This document shows positions 25,234-34,396 of a stretch of DNA of 41,984 bases, in pieces. Where the stretch lies: contig JAEOSY010000256.1 in NCBI GenBank assembly GCA_016840125.1, forward strand, positions 1 through 41,984, in the 5' to 3' direction. The stretch comes from Candidatus Helarchaeota archaeon. Lineage in GTDB: Archaea > Asgardarchaeota > Lokiarchaeia > Helarchaeales > HEL-GB-A. The position numbers were made by a program, and so were the translations under genes. The notes beneath the pieces were generated by a model. It was not told the origin of the DNA, made no database searches, and saw only the letters and a list, made by a program, of their open reading frames with translations. Each line of letters starts with the position of its first letter. Position 1 is the first letter of the stretch.

Positions 25234-25310
25234 TAATAAAAGCATTTAAGAAAAATAAGTCTAAAGTGAGATTGAATAACTTGCTTAAATCATTGAGGTA
25301 GTGGAGTGAA

Positions 25311-25553
25311 ATGTCCAAAACGAACTTAAAAGAAATAATTGTCCACGAAAATAAATGTGCTGGATGTCAAATTTGCCAATTAATCTGTTCCTATACGTAT
25401 CAGAAGATATTTGATCCATCTCGGGCATATATCCAAGTTGTTACCCATGAATTAATTCCTAAAATCTCTTTTTCAGAGGATTGTAACCATTGTTTTAAGT
25501 GTATTTCCCATTGTCTCTATGGGGCTTTAGAGCTGAAGGAGGCGGGTGAGTAA
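25311..25553 (+). CDS. Two-cluster [4Fe-4S] ferredoxin-like protein
   Basis: An 80-aa polyferredoxin-type subunit with two C-x2-C-x2-C-x3-C sets (Cys16, 19, 22, 26 and about 58, 61, 64, 68), each able to bind one [4Fe-4S] cluster. The prolines that normally follow the last Cys are absent, as in HycB-like subunits that dock to an oxidoreductase. The TAA overlaps the ATG of the AOR gene (TAATG), so the two are translationally coupled and this is almost surely its electron partner. ATG 25311 follows a purine-rich GGAGTG. Confidence 0.85.
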   Translation: MSKTNLKEIIVHENKCAGCQICQLICSYTYQKIFDPSRAYIQVVTHELIPKISFSEDCNHCFKCISHCLYGALELKEAGE

Positions 25554-27457
25554 TGGATTGGAATGGTTATACGGGTAATATTCTGAAAGTAGATTTAACA
25601 TCTAACAAAATTTCTATTGATCAAGAAGACCCTGAAGATCTTAAAAAGTTCATTGGTGGAATGGGGATGAATTGTAAACTTGGAGCTGAGTTAATCAAGC
25701 CCAAAACTGATCCATTATCTCCTGTGAATCCAATTATCATCGGGGCAGGACCTTTGATTGGTACCATCACACCAGGTTCTTCGCGTATCGTTGGGCTCTC
25801 AAAATTTCCCGCGACGGGTGCCATTGCTAATGTTTGCGGTAGTATGAGCTTTGCCTTTCACCTAAAACAAGCCGGCTTTGATCATCTCATCATCTCTGGA
25901 CGTGCAAAGGATCGTGTATATTTGGAGATTTGGAATGATAAAATCAAGCTCCGCGACGCTCAGCCCCTATGGGGAAAAGATATTGTTGAAACAACCGATT
26001 TTCTTCATGAAAAATATAAATCTTGTGGGGTTGTTGCGATTGGACCCGCAGGAGAGAACCTCGTTAAATCTGCATTAACTCTAGTGGATAAAACCGCAAC
26101 CTTTGGAAGAGGTGGGCTCGGAGCGATTATGGGATCTAAAAATCTAAAAGCAATTGTCACGAAAGGTTCTAAAGGTATTAGTATTGCAAACCCGCAAAGA
26201 TTTAATGAATTATTTAATAAATTATTTGAGCGTATTCGTAAATATCCACACAGATCCGATTGGCACAAACTGGGAATGTTGAGAAACACACCAATTGCAG
26301 CACTCTTAGGTGGTGCAGGGCAACGGAAAAAAGCAAGGCAAGCGAGTGACCGGACATATCTTAAAAAACTAAAAAAACGCCGCATTGCCTGCCCTTCCTG
26401 CCCGATGGGTGATAAAGACATTTTAGAAATTAAAGAGGGCGATTTTACTGGACTTATCAATTATACATCTTCAGTTATTAACCCGTATTTCCTACTCTTG
26501 CTTGAAGATATCCATACATATAACGAAGTTATTAAAGCCTTTGACCAGATGAACCGTTATGGCTTGGATTCCATGAACATTCCCGCATTGGTAAATTTCT
26601 GTACTACATTATACGAGAAAGGTATCCTCACTAAAAAGATGACGGGCATCGAATGGAAGCGTGACTTTAATACGGTGATGCAATTGACTGAGATGATAGC
26701 TAAAAGGATTGGTTTTGGCGATCTTTTGGCAGATAGTTGGAACAAGTTAATCGAAACTCACCATGACATCGAGAAAGATATGGTTGTGGTAAAAGGTTTA
26801 GAACAGGTGTTTGATCCACGCATGTTGAGACTAGGAACGATGGAATTTGAACAAGTTGTAAACCCTAAAGGCGCACACGTTGCTTCTGGGGGTTCCCCGA
26901 CTTATCTCGCTCCCGGAAGGTCTTTGGATACGTTTAAACCTCATTTCTATCGGATGGGTATTCCTGAAGCTTCCTTCGACCGTATCTATTCGCCCCCTAT
27001 AAAGGAGATGGGGATAAATGTGGGACGATTAACCCGCTATGCGGAAGATTGGTACACTGTTCTAACTTCTCAAGGATTATGTGCGCGGGCTCAAATGAAT
27101 CGGTTTTGGGGATTGGAATCTGTCACGGCTTTTTACAACGCAGTAACGGGATTCAATCTTCGTCCAGAGGAATTAAGGAAAGCCGCGGAACGGACATGGA
27201 ATTTACAGAAAATCATGAATGCTAAAGAGGGATTCTCCCGAAAGGATGACAAATTTCCTGAACAATGGTTCAAACCTTTGAAGTTAGGTAACATTGAACT
27301 CCAGTTTCAAGACTTTTTTGGGGGGACTTTGATAACTCCTGAAATTGCTAATCAACTTCTTGATGATTACTACGATGAACGTGGCTGGGATAAGACTATA
27401 GGTCTGCCCACAAAAGAAAAAATAAGGGAATTGGATTTAGAGAATTTTTCAGATTAG
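25553..27457 (+). CDS. Aldehyde:ferredoxin oxidoreductase family (tungstopterin enzyme)
   Basis: A 634-aa AOR-family protein, full length. The N-terminal domain (YTGNILKVDL), the cofactor-binding RGGLGAIMGSKNLKAI (about 186-201) and the late GLCAR cysteine are present. The cluster motif reads C280-P-S-C283-P-M-G-D287, so the third cluster Cys of the usual C-x2-C-x3-C is Asp; Asp can ligate [4Fe-4S] in some ferredoxins. It should oxidise an aldehyde (or reduce an acid) with two tungstopterins, passing electrons to the coupled ferredoxin. The exact substrate is unknown. It converges with the PHP gene; the stop codons overlap by four bases. Confidence 0.88.
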   Translation: MDWNGYTGNILKVDLTSNKISIDQEDPEDLKKFIGGMGMNCKLGAELIKPKTDPLSPVNPIIIGAGPLIGTITPGSSRIVGLSKFPATGAIANVCGSMSFAFHLKQAGFDHLIISGRAKDRVYLEIWNDKIKLRDAQPLWGKDIVETTDFLHEKYKSCGVVAIGPAGENLVKSALTLVDKTATFGRGGLGAIMGSKNLKAIVTKGSKGISIANPQRFNELFNKLFERIRKYPHRSDWHKLGMLRNTPIAALLGGAGQRKKARQASDRTYLKKLKKRRIACPSCPMGDKDILEIKEGDFTGLINYTSSVINPYFLLLLEDIHTYNEVIKAFDQMNRYGLDSMNIPALVNFCTTLYEKGILTKKMTGIEWKRDFNTVMQLTEMIAKRIGFGDLLADSWNKLIETHHDIEKDMVVVKGLEQVFDPRMLRLGTMEFEQVVNPKGAHVASGGSPTYLAPGRSLDTFKPHFYRMGIPEASFDRIYSPPIKEMGINVGRLTRYAEDWYTVLTSQGLCARAQMNRFWGLESVTAFYNAVTGFNLRPEELRKAAERTWNLQKIMNAKEGFSRKDDKFPEQWFKPLKLGNIELQFQDFFGGTLITPEIANQLLDDYYDERGWDKTIGLPTKEKIRELDLENFSD

Positions 27458-29046
27458 TTTGTTTCTAATTGCTTCTCCATCTTCGTGATATCCGCTTTTC
27501 TTATTCGATAAATTATTAGCATCACTGCTCCAAAGGCAATAAAGGACCAGACAATCCACGAAAGCGTTTGGAATTCATCCAAATTGAATAGATAATTGTT
27601 GAAATCATCCAGCTTATTAAAGTCGTCATCAAAATCGTCAAAGAAACTAGCTTCTCTCATCGAGACAATGGTGTGATTATTGCGGCGTAAGTTCTCAAAG
27701 ATGTGGTCCAAGGTCATGTTCGTAGGATCTGTCAATTTCAGACGCACAAACTCATCTAACTCGTCATTCATATGCTCATCTGATGAACCCATTGCGATTA
27801 AGGGTTGCCCACTGGTATTGTTATTATTAATACAAAAGTCGTAAACATTTCTGTAGCCCCCCCCTCTTCTGACTTCAAATCCATCGACGCCCCAAAGCCG
27901 TAGTTGTTCAAAGGTGAACGGACCTCCGGTATAATGATTAACAATGACATAGCCCCCGTTCGCTTTCGTATAATTGATCGTCTCGCTGACATTCATAACA
28001 TTTGTATGATAGGGACCTTCGTAGTAATAATCCTCTGGAGTAATTCTTTCATCGATCCCGAAAAGATTCATGTGAATATCCGACTGGTCGGCAGTATATT
28101 CCTGCGCAATCAACACAGTGAAATCTAAACCGTTCGCTTCCACATAATCTCGCGCTGCATGTGCTCCAAACGGATGATGGTGGTCCGAAAATGCAGCCCC
28201 ATGGATTCCTTGATCCATGTACCACCTCACACGCTCTGCGGGTGTGAGATGACCATCGGACTCTGTTGTATGGACGTGAAAATCAAATAGGAACTCATCA
28301 GCTGCTAAATCCAGGGCTGTAATTTGGTGGGTTGGAAATTGAATCGATGCAAATATGAAATTAAAGGAGAATATGAGCAAAAATGCGGTCCAAAAATAAA
28401 ACATTTCCCGCTTTACTCGAATTAACACGGTAAATATCGGATTTTTTGAGGTATGCTTTTTTACTTTCAACGTTAAATTCGGCTTATAATAAATCACAGC
28501 ATTGTAAATCGCTTTACCAACTAATAGTCCAAGACCACAATATGATGCCACATGAAATAGAGTTACGAAGTTATCAGCTACCCATAGAAAACCCTGCGTA
28601 AGGAGTCCCGTTATAACTATTACCGCTACAATTAGTATTATAAACGAAGCCCATTTGGTAACAAACCTCAGAACATTCTTAATATACCGAAAAACCACTT
28701 CTTTTTTCCTATTTCGAGTTAGAATCGTATTGTCTATTACTAATAATGATACTCGGAGAATTGCAAAGAAGACAACGAATAAAACTAGGCTGTCCAAGGG
28801 GTTGCTATTAAACGTAAATACAAAGGTTAACCCAATGAAGGGCTCAAATATATATCGTAGTAAGGGAATTGTCGAAGTATATTGGCTGGTTATATCCACT
28901 AAGCTTCCACTGGTCATAAGGTCGTGAAAATAGACAGTCCTAGTTGCCATAAAAGCCGTGCTTATTAAATACCACATCCACACTATGAAAAGCGCCGTGA
29001 TTACGAAGATAATAGAATTCCGTTTCAAAAAACCGCTTGTTGTCAT
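27454..29046 (-). CDS. Membrane-anchored PHP-domain phosphoesterase
   Basis: About 530 aa. Six hydrophobic helices in the first 240 residues are followed by a PHP metal-dependent phosphoesterase domain and a final transmembrane helix. Metal-binding motifs are FHVHTTESDGHLTP, FSDHHHPFG, AQEYTA, VIVNHYTG and MGSSDEHM, matching the trinuclear site of PHP enzymes. With one helix on each side, the domain is held against the membrane, probably outside the cell. Expected chemistry is hydrolysis of a phosphomonoester or diester; the substrate is unknown. The ATG at 29046 is preferred; a GTG at 29073 is possible. Confidence 0.78.
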   Translation of the reverse strand: MTTSGFLKRNSIIFVITALFIVWMWYLISTAFMATRTVYFHDLMTSGSLVDITSQYTSTIPLLRYIFEPFIGLTFVFTFNSNPLDSLVLFVVFFAILRVSLLVIDNTILTRNRKKEVVFRYIKNVLRFVTKWASFIILIVAVIVITGLLTQGFLWVADNFVTLFHVASYCGLGLLVGKAIYNAVIYYKPNLTLKVKKHTSKNPIFTVLIRVKREMFYFWTAFLLIFSFNFIFASIQFPTHQITALDLAADEFLFDFHVHTTESDGHLTPAERVRWYMDQGIHGAAFSDHHHPFGAHAARDYVEANGLDFTVLIAQEYTADQSDIHMNLFGIDERITPEDYYYEGPYHTNVMNVSETINYTKANGGYVIVNHYTGGPFTFEQLRLWGVDGFEVRRGGGYRNVYDFCINNNNTSGQPLIAMGSSDEHMNDELDEFVRLKLTDPTNMTLDHIFENLRRNNHTIVSMREASFFDDFDDDFNKLDDFNNYLFNLDEFQTLSWIVWSFIAFGAVMLIIYRIRKADITKMEKQLETN

Positions 29047-29111
29047 GATAAACCCATCGATCGTTTTATACACTTGATCTCTAAATATGTATATAATTTA
29101 TTGGTAATGCT

Positions 29112-29117
29112 GGTGAT
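29112..29117 (+). promoter_or_regulatory. Shine-Dalgarno GGTGAT of the deacetylase gene
   Basis: GGTGAT five bases before the ATG at 29123. A TATA-like TATATAATTT lies about 25 bp upstream of the ATG, so the leader would be very short. Confidence 0.5.
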
Positions 29118-29122
29118 TTGGT

Positions 29123-29887
29123 ATGAAAATCATTTTCCATGAAAAATTCTATGAACATTACACCCATGATCCCGCTGCCGCCGCGGGGCGATTGGAACCC
29201 ATTGTTAAAGAGCTGAAAGCTCATAATTACGAATTTATTACCGCAACATCTGCTACCGAGGTGGATATTTTACGAGCACATACACCTCGACATCTCGAAT
29301 ACGTGCGAGGAGATTCCATTGTGTATAAAATGGCTCTCTTAGCAGCAGGCGGGGCAATTCAAACAGCCCAATTGGGATACGAAAAAGAACCCAGCTTTGC
29401 CGTTATCCGCCCTCCTGGACATCACGCGTCCGGAGATAGTTGTTGGGGATTTTGCTATTTTAATAATATTAGTGTATCGCTGTTGAATTTACAAGCAAAT
29501 AAAAATATAAGACGTGCCTTTGTTCTTGATTTTGATTTACATACTGGTGATGGTAACATCAATATTCTCGGAACGAAACAAGATCTCCTGAAAACTACCA
29601 TTTTAAACCCACGTAGCAGTACCGAGGATGAGTATTTAAAAGAAATCGAATCTACATTTCAGCAATCAGATAAGTATGATATTTTAGTAGCTTCAGCAGG
29701 CTTTGATGAGTATGAAAAAGATTGGGGTGGGAAACTCTCTACGAAAGCCTATAATCAGATTGGACGAATGATGAAGGACTTCTCTGAAGAAAAATGTGAA
29801 GGACGCCGCTATGCCCTCTTGGAAGGGGGATATTATCACGTAGACTTCGGGATAAATGTGCATGCATTTTGTCAGGGATTTAAGTAG
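29123..29887 (+). CDS. Histone-deacetylase-family (class II-like) amidohydrolase
   Basis: A 254-aa zinc amidohydrolase of the HDAC/acetoin utilization/acetylpolyamine superfamily, on the short side. The active-site set is complete: RPPGHHA (His100-His101), DFDLHTGDG with zinc ligands Asp138 and His140, SAGFDEYEKD with ligand Asp195, and LLEGGYY with the transition-state Tyr. Role: deacetylation of an acetyl-lysine protein or an acetylated amine in the cytoplasm. Archaeal members often lie beside unrelated genes, as here, and the true substrate is not predictable. A T-run after the stop may end transcription. Confidence 0.85.
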   Translation: MKIIFHEKFYEHYTHDPAAAAGRLEPIVKELKAHNYEFITATSATEVDILRAHTPRHLEYVRGDSIVYKMALLAAGGAIQTAQLGYEKEPSFAVIRPPGHHASGDSCWGFCYFNNISVSLLNLQANKNIRRAFVLDFDLHTGDGNINILGTKQDLLKTTILNPRSSTEDEYLKEIESTFQQSDKYDILVASAGFDEYEKDWGGKLSTKAYNQIGRMMKDFSEEKCEGRRYALLEGGYYHVDFGINVHAFCQGFK

Positions 29888-29892
29888 GGTAG

Positions 29893-29899
29893 TTTTTTT
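29893..29899 (+). terminator. T-run terminator after the deacetylase
   Basis: Seven consecutive T on the coding strand, six bases past the TAG; archaeal termination often uses such runs without a hairpin. Confidence 0.35.
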
Positions 29900-29997
29900 G
29901 CCAATTTGATAACTTTTCTACGTTAAAACATTAGAATATTTAATAAAGAAATATTCTCAATAGTGTTATCTGGATTAAACAAGAAGGTGTGGCTACA

Positions 29998-30840
29998 ATG
30001 AAGAAAGACTGGTATAAAGGGAAAGTTTTTGTGATCACTGGTGCAAGCGGGGAAATTGGGAGTGAGGTTTGCCGAATCTTCGCCCCTCTAGGACTGCGGA
30101 TGTATCTGTTAGACCTTCCGAACCCGGCGTTGGATGCATTAGTTGAAGAAGTGAAAACGCTTGGAGCAGAGCATGCCGAAGCCATGCATATGGACGTTAC
30201 CAACCGCGATCAGGTAGAATCCGTTATTAAATCTATTGGGGAAAAGGAACAATATATTGATATTCTGTATAATAATGCCGGAATCGGCGGTATGATTTCA
30301 ATAACTAATGGGGGGACCTTTGAGGAATATCGTAAAATAATGTCCATCAATCTAGATGGTATTTGGTTGGTTCTGCAGGCTGCCGTTCCCTATATTGGCC
30401 GCCCGGTTCCTACTAAAAAACATCCTAATCGGCGTGAAGGGCAGCTTATCTTTACCTCTAGTGCAGCTGGAAAACTCGCTATTCCAAATATGGCTGCCTA
30501 TAGTGCCAGTAAATTTGCGGTGGTTGGGTTAGCAGACGCACTCCGGTTAGAATATAAACTGAACGACCATAAAATCCATGTTACAACTATTTTTCCGGCT
30601 CCGGTTAAAACTAAATTTTGGGATGCTTCTCCTGAGTACCAAGAGTGGATTAAACGATATGAAGCGAAGGGGTTTCCTTTAGCGCTTCCCAAACCTACGG
30701 ATGTTGCTAAAATTGTTCTGAAGGCATCTCGTGGAAATAAAAGAGAAATGTTTGTCCCACGTTATTACAGTGTCATCGGTTTGTTTAAATGGATTGCTGA
30801 AAGGGCTTTAATCGGTATTGCGAAACCGAAAGCAAAATAA
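29998..30840 (+). CDS. Short-chain dehydrogenase/reductase (SDR)
   Basis: A 280-aa SDR. Cofactor motif TGASGEIG, then LLDLPN after strand 2 (acidic, NAD-leaning), NNAGIGG, the Ser of FTSSAAGK and the catalytic YSASK are all present. The C-terminal part (VSxP-like motif replaced by FPAPVKTKFW, then a basic helix) suits a membrane-near substrate such as a lipid or retinol-like alcohol. ATG 29998 is chosen because AAGGTG sits nine bases upstream and overlaps the alternative GTG at 29989. It is a monocistronic gene between two T-rich terminators. Confidence 0.85.
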   Translation: MKKDWYKGKVFVITGASGEIGSEVCRIFAPLGLRMYLLDLPNPALDALVEEVKTLGAEHAEAMHMDVTNRDQVESVIKSIGEKEQYIDILYNNAGIGGMISITNGGTFEEYRKIMSINLDGIWLVLQAAVPYIGRPVPTKKHPNRREGQLIFTSSAAGKLAIPNMAAYSASKFAVVGLADALRLEYKLNDHKIHVTTIFPAPVKTKFWDASPEYQEWIKRYEAKGFPLALPKPTDVAKIVLKASRGNKREMFVPRYYSVIGLFKWIAERALIGIAKPKAK

Positions 30841-30848
30841 TTTAGCCA

Positions 30849-30862
30849 TTTTTTTTCTTTTT
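30849..30862 (+). terminator. T-rich terminator after the SDR gene
   Basis: Eight T, one C, then TTTTT directly after the TAA at 30838-30840; a likely archaeal intrinsic terminator. Confidence 0.4.
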
Positions 30863-30947
30863 GTGCATTTTATTGTGAAATTCCCCTTTGCCTATCAATT
30901 TTTCTTACAGTTTTTATTTAACGAACGACTTAAGATTTCAGATCTTT

Positions 30948-31235
30948 ATGAGTGGAAAAAGTAAAAGTGACGTTCATCCAATTGTTGTAGAAGCGTTGGA
31001 TTTAGCTCGTGTAGGGGTCGAACCAGTTGAATTTCCCGGATGGATAATTGAAGATCTGAAGCGATCTCTGGCGAAATCTTTTGGTCAACCCGATCTGATG
31101 AAGGCTGTTGTTGATCTGATCAACTTGGCTGATATCCTTAAAAAGGGAGGGTCCCCCACTGCTGCAATGAACCTTATAGAAATTGTTTGTACCGCCGCCA
31201 ATGCTCTAGAAGATTTGAATAAAAAGAGAATTTAA
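30948..31235 (+). CDS. Small helical hypothetical protein (95 aa)
   Basis: A mostly helical 95-aa protein without cysteine pairs, signal or membrane helix; the central part (WIIEDLKRSLAKSF... LMKAVVDLINLADILKKGG) looks like a helical bundle. The start ATG 30948 is preferred to the upstream in-frame ATG 30888 because a TATA-like TTTTATTTAA lies about 30 bp before it and the upstream extension is hydrophobic and atypical. No family recognised. Confidence 0.55.
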   Translation: MSGKSKSDVHPIVVEALDLARVGVEPVEFPGWIIEDLKRSLAKSFGQPDLMKAVVDLINLADILKKGGSPTAAMNLIEIVCTAANALEDLNKKRI

Positions 31236-31258
31236 GTTTTAATAAAAAAAGAAGGAAA

Positions 31259-31816
31259 TTAAATATCAAATTTTGCTTTTCCGGAGGCAACTGCATCGTA
31301 CATTTTTCGCCATAGTTCTCGCTCTTTTTTTGTGAAGTAGTATGCTAAAAGTGCAATTACAACATATACGACGGTACAGATAATTCCAATCAAATTAGAA
31401 ATTAACTGAGATTCGGGACCAAAATAAACTTCTGAACTATCATCCATAATCAATAGCATAAAATATTCATCTACTATAAATCCGAATCCTGCACCGAACA
31501 AGACATGTTTTATTCTTCTAGGCCAAGCACCTTCAATGAAACCCAAGACTATCGCGATGCCGATAGCAATGATGCCGTAGTGAAAGTGATGAAAATGGAT
31601 ATCACCAAAAGAATATCCAAATAATGTCACGTCGTAAAAAATTAGAGATGTACCCGGTGAAGTTGATGTGAAGATCTTCGAACCCCATAAAGCAATTGCA
31701 AAAAAAACTGCTCCAATTAGGGGTGCTTCTCTTCGCATGACCAGTTTATCTTCTAGTGCCTCTTTTAATTCTTTCCGAACTTTTTCTTGTCCATATTTAT
31801 CTTCTGAATCAGTCAT
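31259..31816 (-). CDS. Membrane protein with His-rich loop (HFHHFHYG)
   Basis: A 185-aa protein with a charged cytoplasmic N-terminus and four to five transmembrane helices (about 31-50, 78-96, 104-124, 141-165). HFHHFHYG at the start of one helix and FIVDEYFML in the next give a set of His, Asp and Glu residues at the membrane, which looks like a metal site. Comparable HHxHYG/DEY membrane proteins occur in archaea with no known function as far as I recall. ATG start with GGAGAACC upstream. It lies tail-to-tail with the small helical protein gene. Confidence 0.6.
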   Translation of the reverse strand: MTDSEDKYGQEKVRKELKEALEDKLVMRREAPLIGAVFFAIALWGSKIFTSTSPGTSLIFYDVTLFGYSFGDIHFHHFHYGIIAIGIAIVLGFIEGAWPRRIKHVLFGAGFGFIVDEYFMLLIMDDSSEVYFGPESQLISNLIGIICTVVYVVIALLAYYFTKKERELWRKMYDAVASGKAKFDI

Positions 31817-31949
31817 GATATGGTTCTCCTTTAATTTTATTTACTCTTATTATTTGAAATTTAAAAAGTAATATCACCAATTAAAAATAAAAAGCTGCTG
31901 TAATTTAGATTAAAAGGATATTTTTTGTTGAAAGAATATTCTATCCTTT

Positions 31950-33662
31950 TTATAATTCTAGTTTTTTCAACTCTTTATCGCGCAATTGTCTCCGAAAGAC
32001 CTTCCCTACTGCGGTTTTGGGGATAGTTTCGACGAATTCAACTTCTCGCGGCCACTTATACCCCGCCATTTCTTCTTTCGCCCAATCTATTATTTCCTGT
32101 TCCGAAATTTTTCCTTTATACTCGGGTCGTAATTTGATAAAGGCCTTGATGTTTTCTCCGATGTCATCACGGGGGACGCCGATTACTGCACATTCCAGTA
32201 CGGCGGGATGATCATAGAGTGATTTTTCGACTTCAAACGGGAGAATTCGATAGCCCTTATACTTGATCATTTCCTTTGAGCGGCCTACTATATAAAAATA
32301 GCCATTTTCATCCATTTTAGCGATATCCCCGGTGCGTAACCACCCTCCATCTATTATTACTCTTGCAGTCGCTTCAGGATTTCTCCAGTACCCTTTCATC
32401 ACCTGCGGACCCAGGATTAAGAGTTCCCCTGCTTCCCCTACTTTTAAAACCTTTGTAGGATCAACTGTATCCACAATTTTCGCATCTGTGTCTGAAATAG
32501 GAATTCCAATCGATTCATCAATCGTCGGACACCATTCAATGGGTTGGAGATGCGTGGCTGGACTACATTCAGTAAGCCCATATCCTTGAACAATTTTAAC
32601 TCCCGCATCTTCCCACTGCTTGCCAATGCTAGGTGCTAGAGCAGCCGCGGCGCTTGTTACCAGTTCGAGTGATGATAGATCGTATTTTTTGAAATCGGGA
32701 TGGTTTGCAATAAATACAAACATCGTCGGGATTCCGGAAAACACTTTTATTTTATACTTTTCAATCACCTGGAGAATATTTCCTGGATTAAACGTCATTA
32801 GAATATTCATATATCCATGTGATAGAGTATTCAGCGTCATTAAAACCCCATAAATGTGACATAGGGGGAGGACATTCAGGTTCGTCCATTTCCCTCGAAT
32901 ATCTAAAGCTTTTTCGATGGGATACAAGCGAGAACTTGTCTGGAAAATGGTCGCAATCATGTTAAAATGTGTGAGCATGACGCCCTTCGGAAGCCCCGTT
33001 GTTCCTCCAGTATACATCAAAAATGCAAGATCTTCCTTAATATTCATCTTTTCTAACGATGAATTGATATCTCCAGAGGAGAGTAACGAATCATAGGCTA
33101 GTGTTTCCTCCGATTCTTTGTCGCGTTTGATGACAATGATTTTTTCAATAGGGTGCTGTTTTACTACCCGTTTTACTATGCCCAATTGTCTTTGATGTGT
33201 TACCATCACTTTCACGATTTCGGCATTGCTCACAATGTGCAAAACCTCTTTCTTCTTCAACAAGGGATTAATAGGAATAAGGATTGCTCCAATTTTCATC
33301 ACCGCATAGAGTGTAAAATAGTATTCGGGGCAATTCCCGGTGAAAATAGCAACCCCATCGCCTTTTTTAACTCCTAACTTCCGCAAAGCGCTCGCAAATT
33401 TATCAACATTATATTTCAACTCACGATAGGTGTATTTCTCACTTCGATCGTAGTCATAAATTGCACAAACGTTTGGGAATTCTGCCGTTGCATTGGCCAA
33501 ACTGCAATATAAATTTGGTAAATGGTCGGGATATTTCAAGCCTTTTGGGATAGAATCTGGAACATTTTTTTGCCAGAGCTCATCCTTTTTTACCCATGGG
33601 CTCTTATCCTCATAAATATTCATGTCAATCTCAAAATAACATTCGTCTTCTGGATCAGCCAT
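31950..33662 (-). CDS. AMP-forming acyl-CoA synthetase
   Basis: A 570-aa member of the adenylate-forming superfamily (fatty-acid or aryl CoA ligase): acid plus ATP and CoA to acyl-CoA. It has the P-loop-like YTGGTTGLPKG (217-227), YGLTECSPATH, the YWRNPEAT region, GWLRTGDIA, the hinge GRSKEMIKYKGYRI and the catalytic lysine in AVGKVFRR (about Lys554). All core motifs are intact, so it should be active. A medium- to long-chain acid is the likely substrate, but not certain. ATG start with GGTGA seven bases upstream. It stands alone, divergent from the Hdr cluster, with which it might share intermediates. Confidence 0.88.
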   Translation of the reverse strand: MADPEDECYFEIDMNIYEDKSPWVKKDELWQKNVPDSIPKGLKYPDHLPNLYCSLANATAEFPNVCAIYDYDRSEKYTYRELKYNVDKFASALRKLGVKKGDGVAIFTGNCPEYYFTLYAVMKIGAILIPINPLLKKKEVLHIVSNAEIVKVMVTHQRQLGIVKRVVKQHPIEKIIVIKRDKESEETLAYDSLLSSGDINSSLEKMNIKEDLAFLMYTGGTTGLPKGVMLTHFNMIATIFQTSSRLYPIEKALDIRGKWTNLNVLPLCHIYGVLMTLNTLSHGYMNILMTFNPGNILQVIEKYKIKVFSGIPTMFVFIANHPDFKKYDLSSLELVTSAAAALAPSIGKQWEDAGVKIVQGYGLTECSPATHLQPIEWCPTIDESIGIPISDTDAKIVDTVDPTKVLKVGEAGELLILGPQVMKGYWRNPEATARVIIDGGWLRTGDIAKMDENGYFYIVGRSKEMIKYKGYRILPFEVEKSLYDHPAVLECAVIGVPRDDIGENIKAFIKLRPEYKGKISEQEIIDWAKEEMAGYKWPREVEFVETIPKTAVGKVFRRQLRDKELKKLEL

Positions 33663-33766
33663 CTTTTTTTCACCATTCTAAATGGATTTAAAGTATTTTG
33701 AATAAGTATCTTCTCGAATCTATGTATTAATTTTATGTTTTTTTAATGGCTTTAAGGATTCACTGA

Positions 33767-33782
33767 CTTACTTTATAGTAAG
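33767..33782. promoter_or_regulatory. Inverted repeat between acyl-CoA synthetase and Hdr cluster
   Basis: CTTACT-TTAT-AGTAAG, a 6-4-6 palindrome in the 225-bp divergent intergenic region. It could bind a dimeric regulator controlling the acyl-CoA synthetase and the Hdr operon together. No known operator matched. Confidence 0.3.
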
Positions 33783-33887
33783 TAAAATTTTTATTACTCA
33801 TTTTTTTACCGTCTCTCAAGTCTAAATAATCAAATTAAGAAATTATGATTTTAAAATTCAAAATATGATAAAAGAGGGTAAAAAGTC

Positions 33888-34394
33888 ATGAGTTTGAAAA
33901 TTTCGAGTGAATTTCGGAAAGAGCTTTCAAAATTAGGTGAAGGCTTTTCTGTAAATTATTGCTATCAATGTGGGACCTGCTCTGGTGGCTGTCCCGCTCT
34001 CCGATATACTAAGATCTATAATCCCCGAAGGATCATAGAGAATGTATTACTCGGATTTAAAGAAGAAACCTTAAAGGATCCGGTTTTATGGCTCTGCACG
34101 ATGTGTCATGCCTGCTTGGAAGCATGCCCTCAGGGAGTTCAAGTTAGTGAAATTCTTGTGATTCTAAGGAACTTGGCAACAGAACTTGGTAATTTTCCTG
34201 AACATTTGAATGCTGAGGTAAGTGCTTTGATGGAATTTGGTCTTATCAATCCGGGCAGTGGTGCAATTCAGCGCAGACGAGGGCAACTAGGACTTCCTGA
34301 AGTACCACGACCAAAAGTTGAGAATATTAAAAAGGTCGCAGAAGAAACGGGCTTTATTAAAGTGACGGGTTATAAACCCAAGAAGGGTGATTAG
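33888..34394 (+). CDS. hdrC: Heterodisulfide reductase subunit C (iron-sulfur subunit)
   Basis: A 168-aa HdrC with two C-x2-C-x2-C-x3-CP motifs (Cys25, 28, 31, 35 and Cys70, 73, 76, 80) binding two [4Fe-4S] clusters that carry electrons between HdrA and HdrB. Length is normal. ATG start with GAGGGT upstream. It is two bases from the hdrB start, so the two are translated as a pair. First gene of a seven-gene plus-strand run that includes every Hdr subunit type. Confidence 0.9.
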   Translation: MSLKISSEFRKELSKLGEGFSVNYCYQCGTCSGGCPALRYTKIYNPRRIIENVLLGFKEETLKDPVLWLCTMCHACLEACPQGVQVSEILVILRNLATELGNFPEHLNAEVSALMEFGLINPGSGAIQRRRGQLGLPEVPRPKVENIKKVAEETGFIKVTGYKPKKGD

Positions 34395-34396
34395 AT

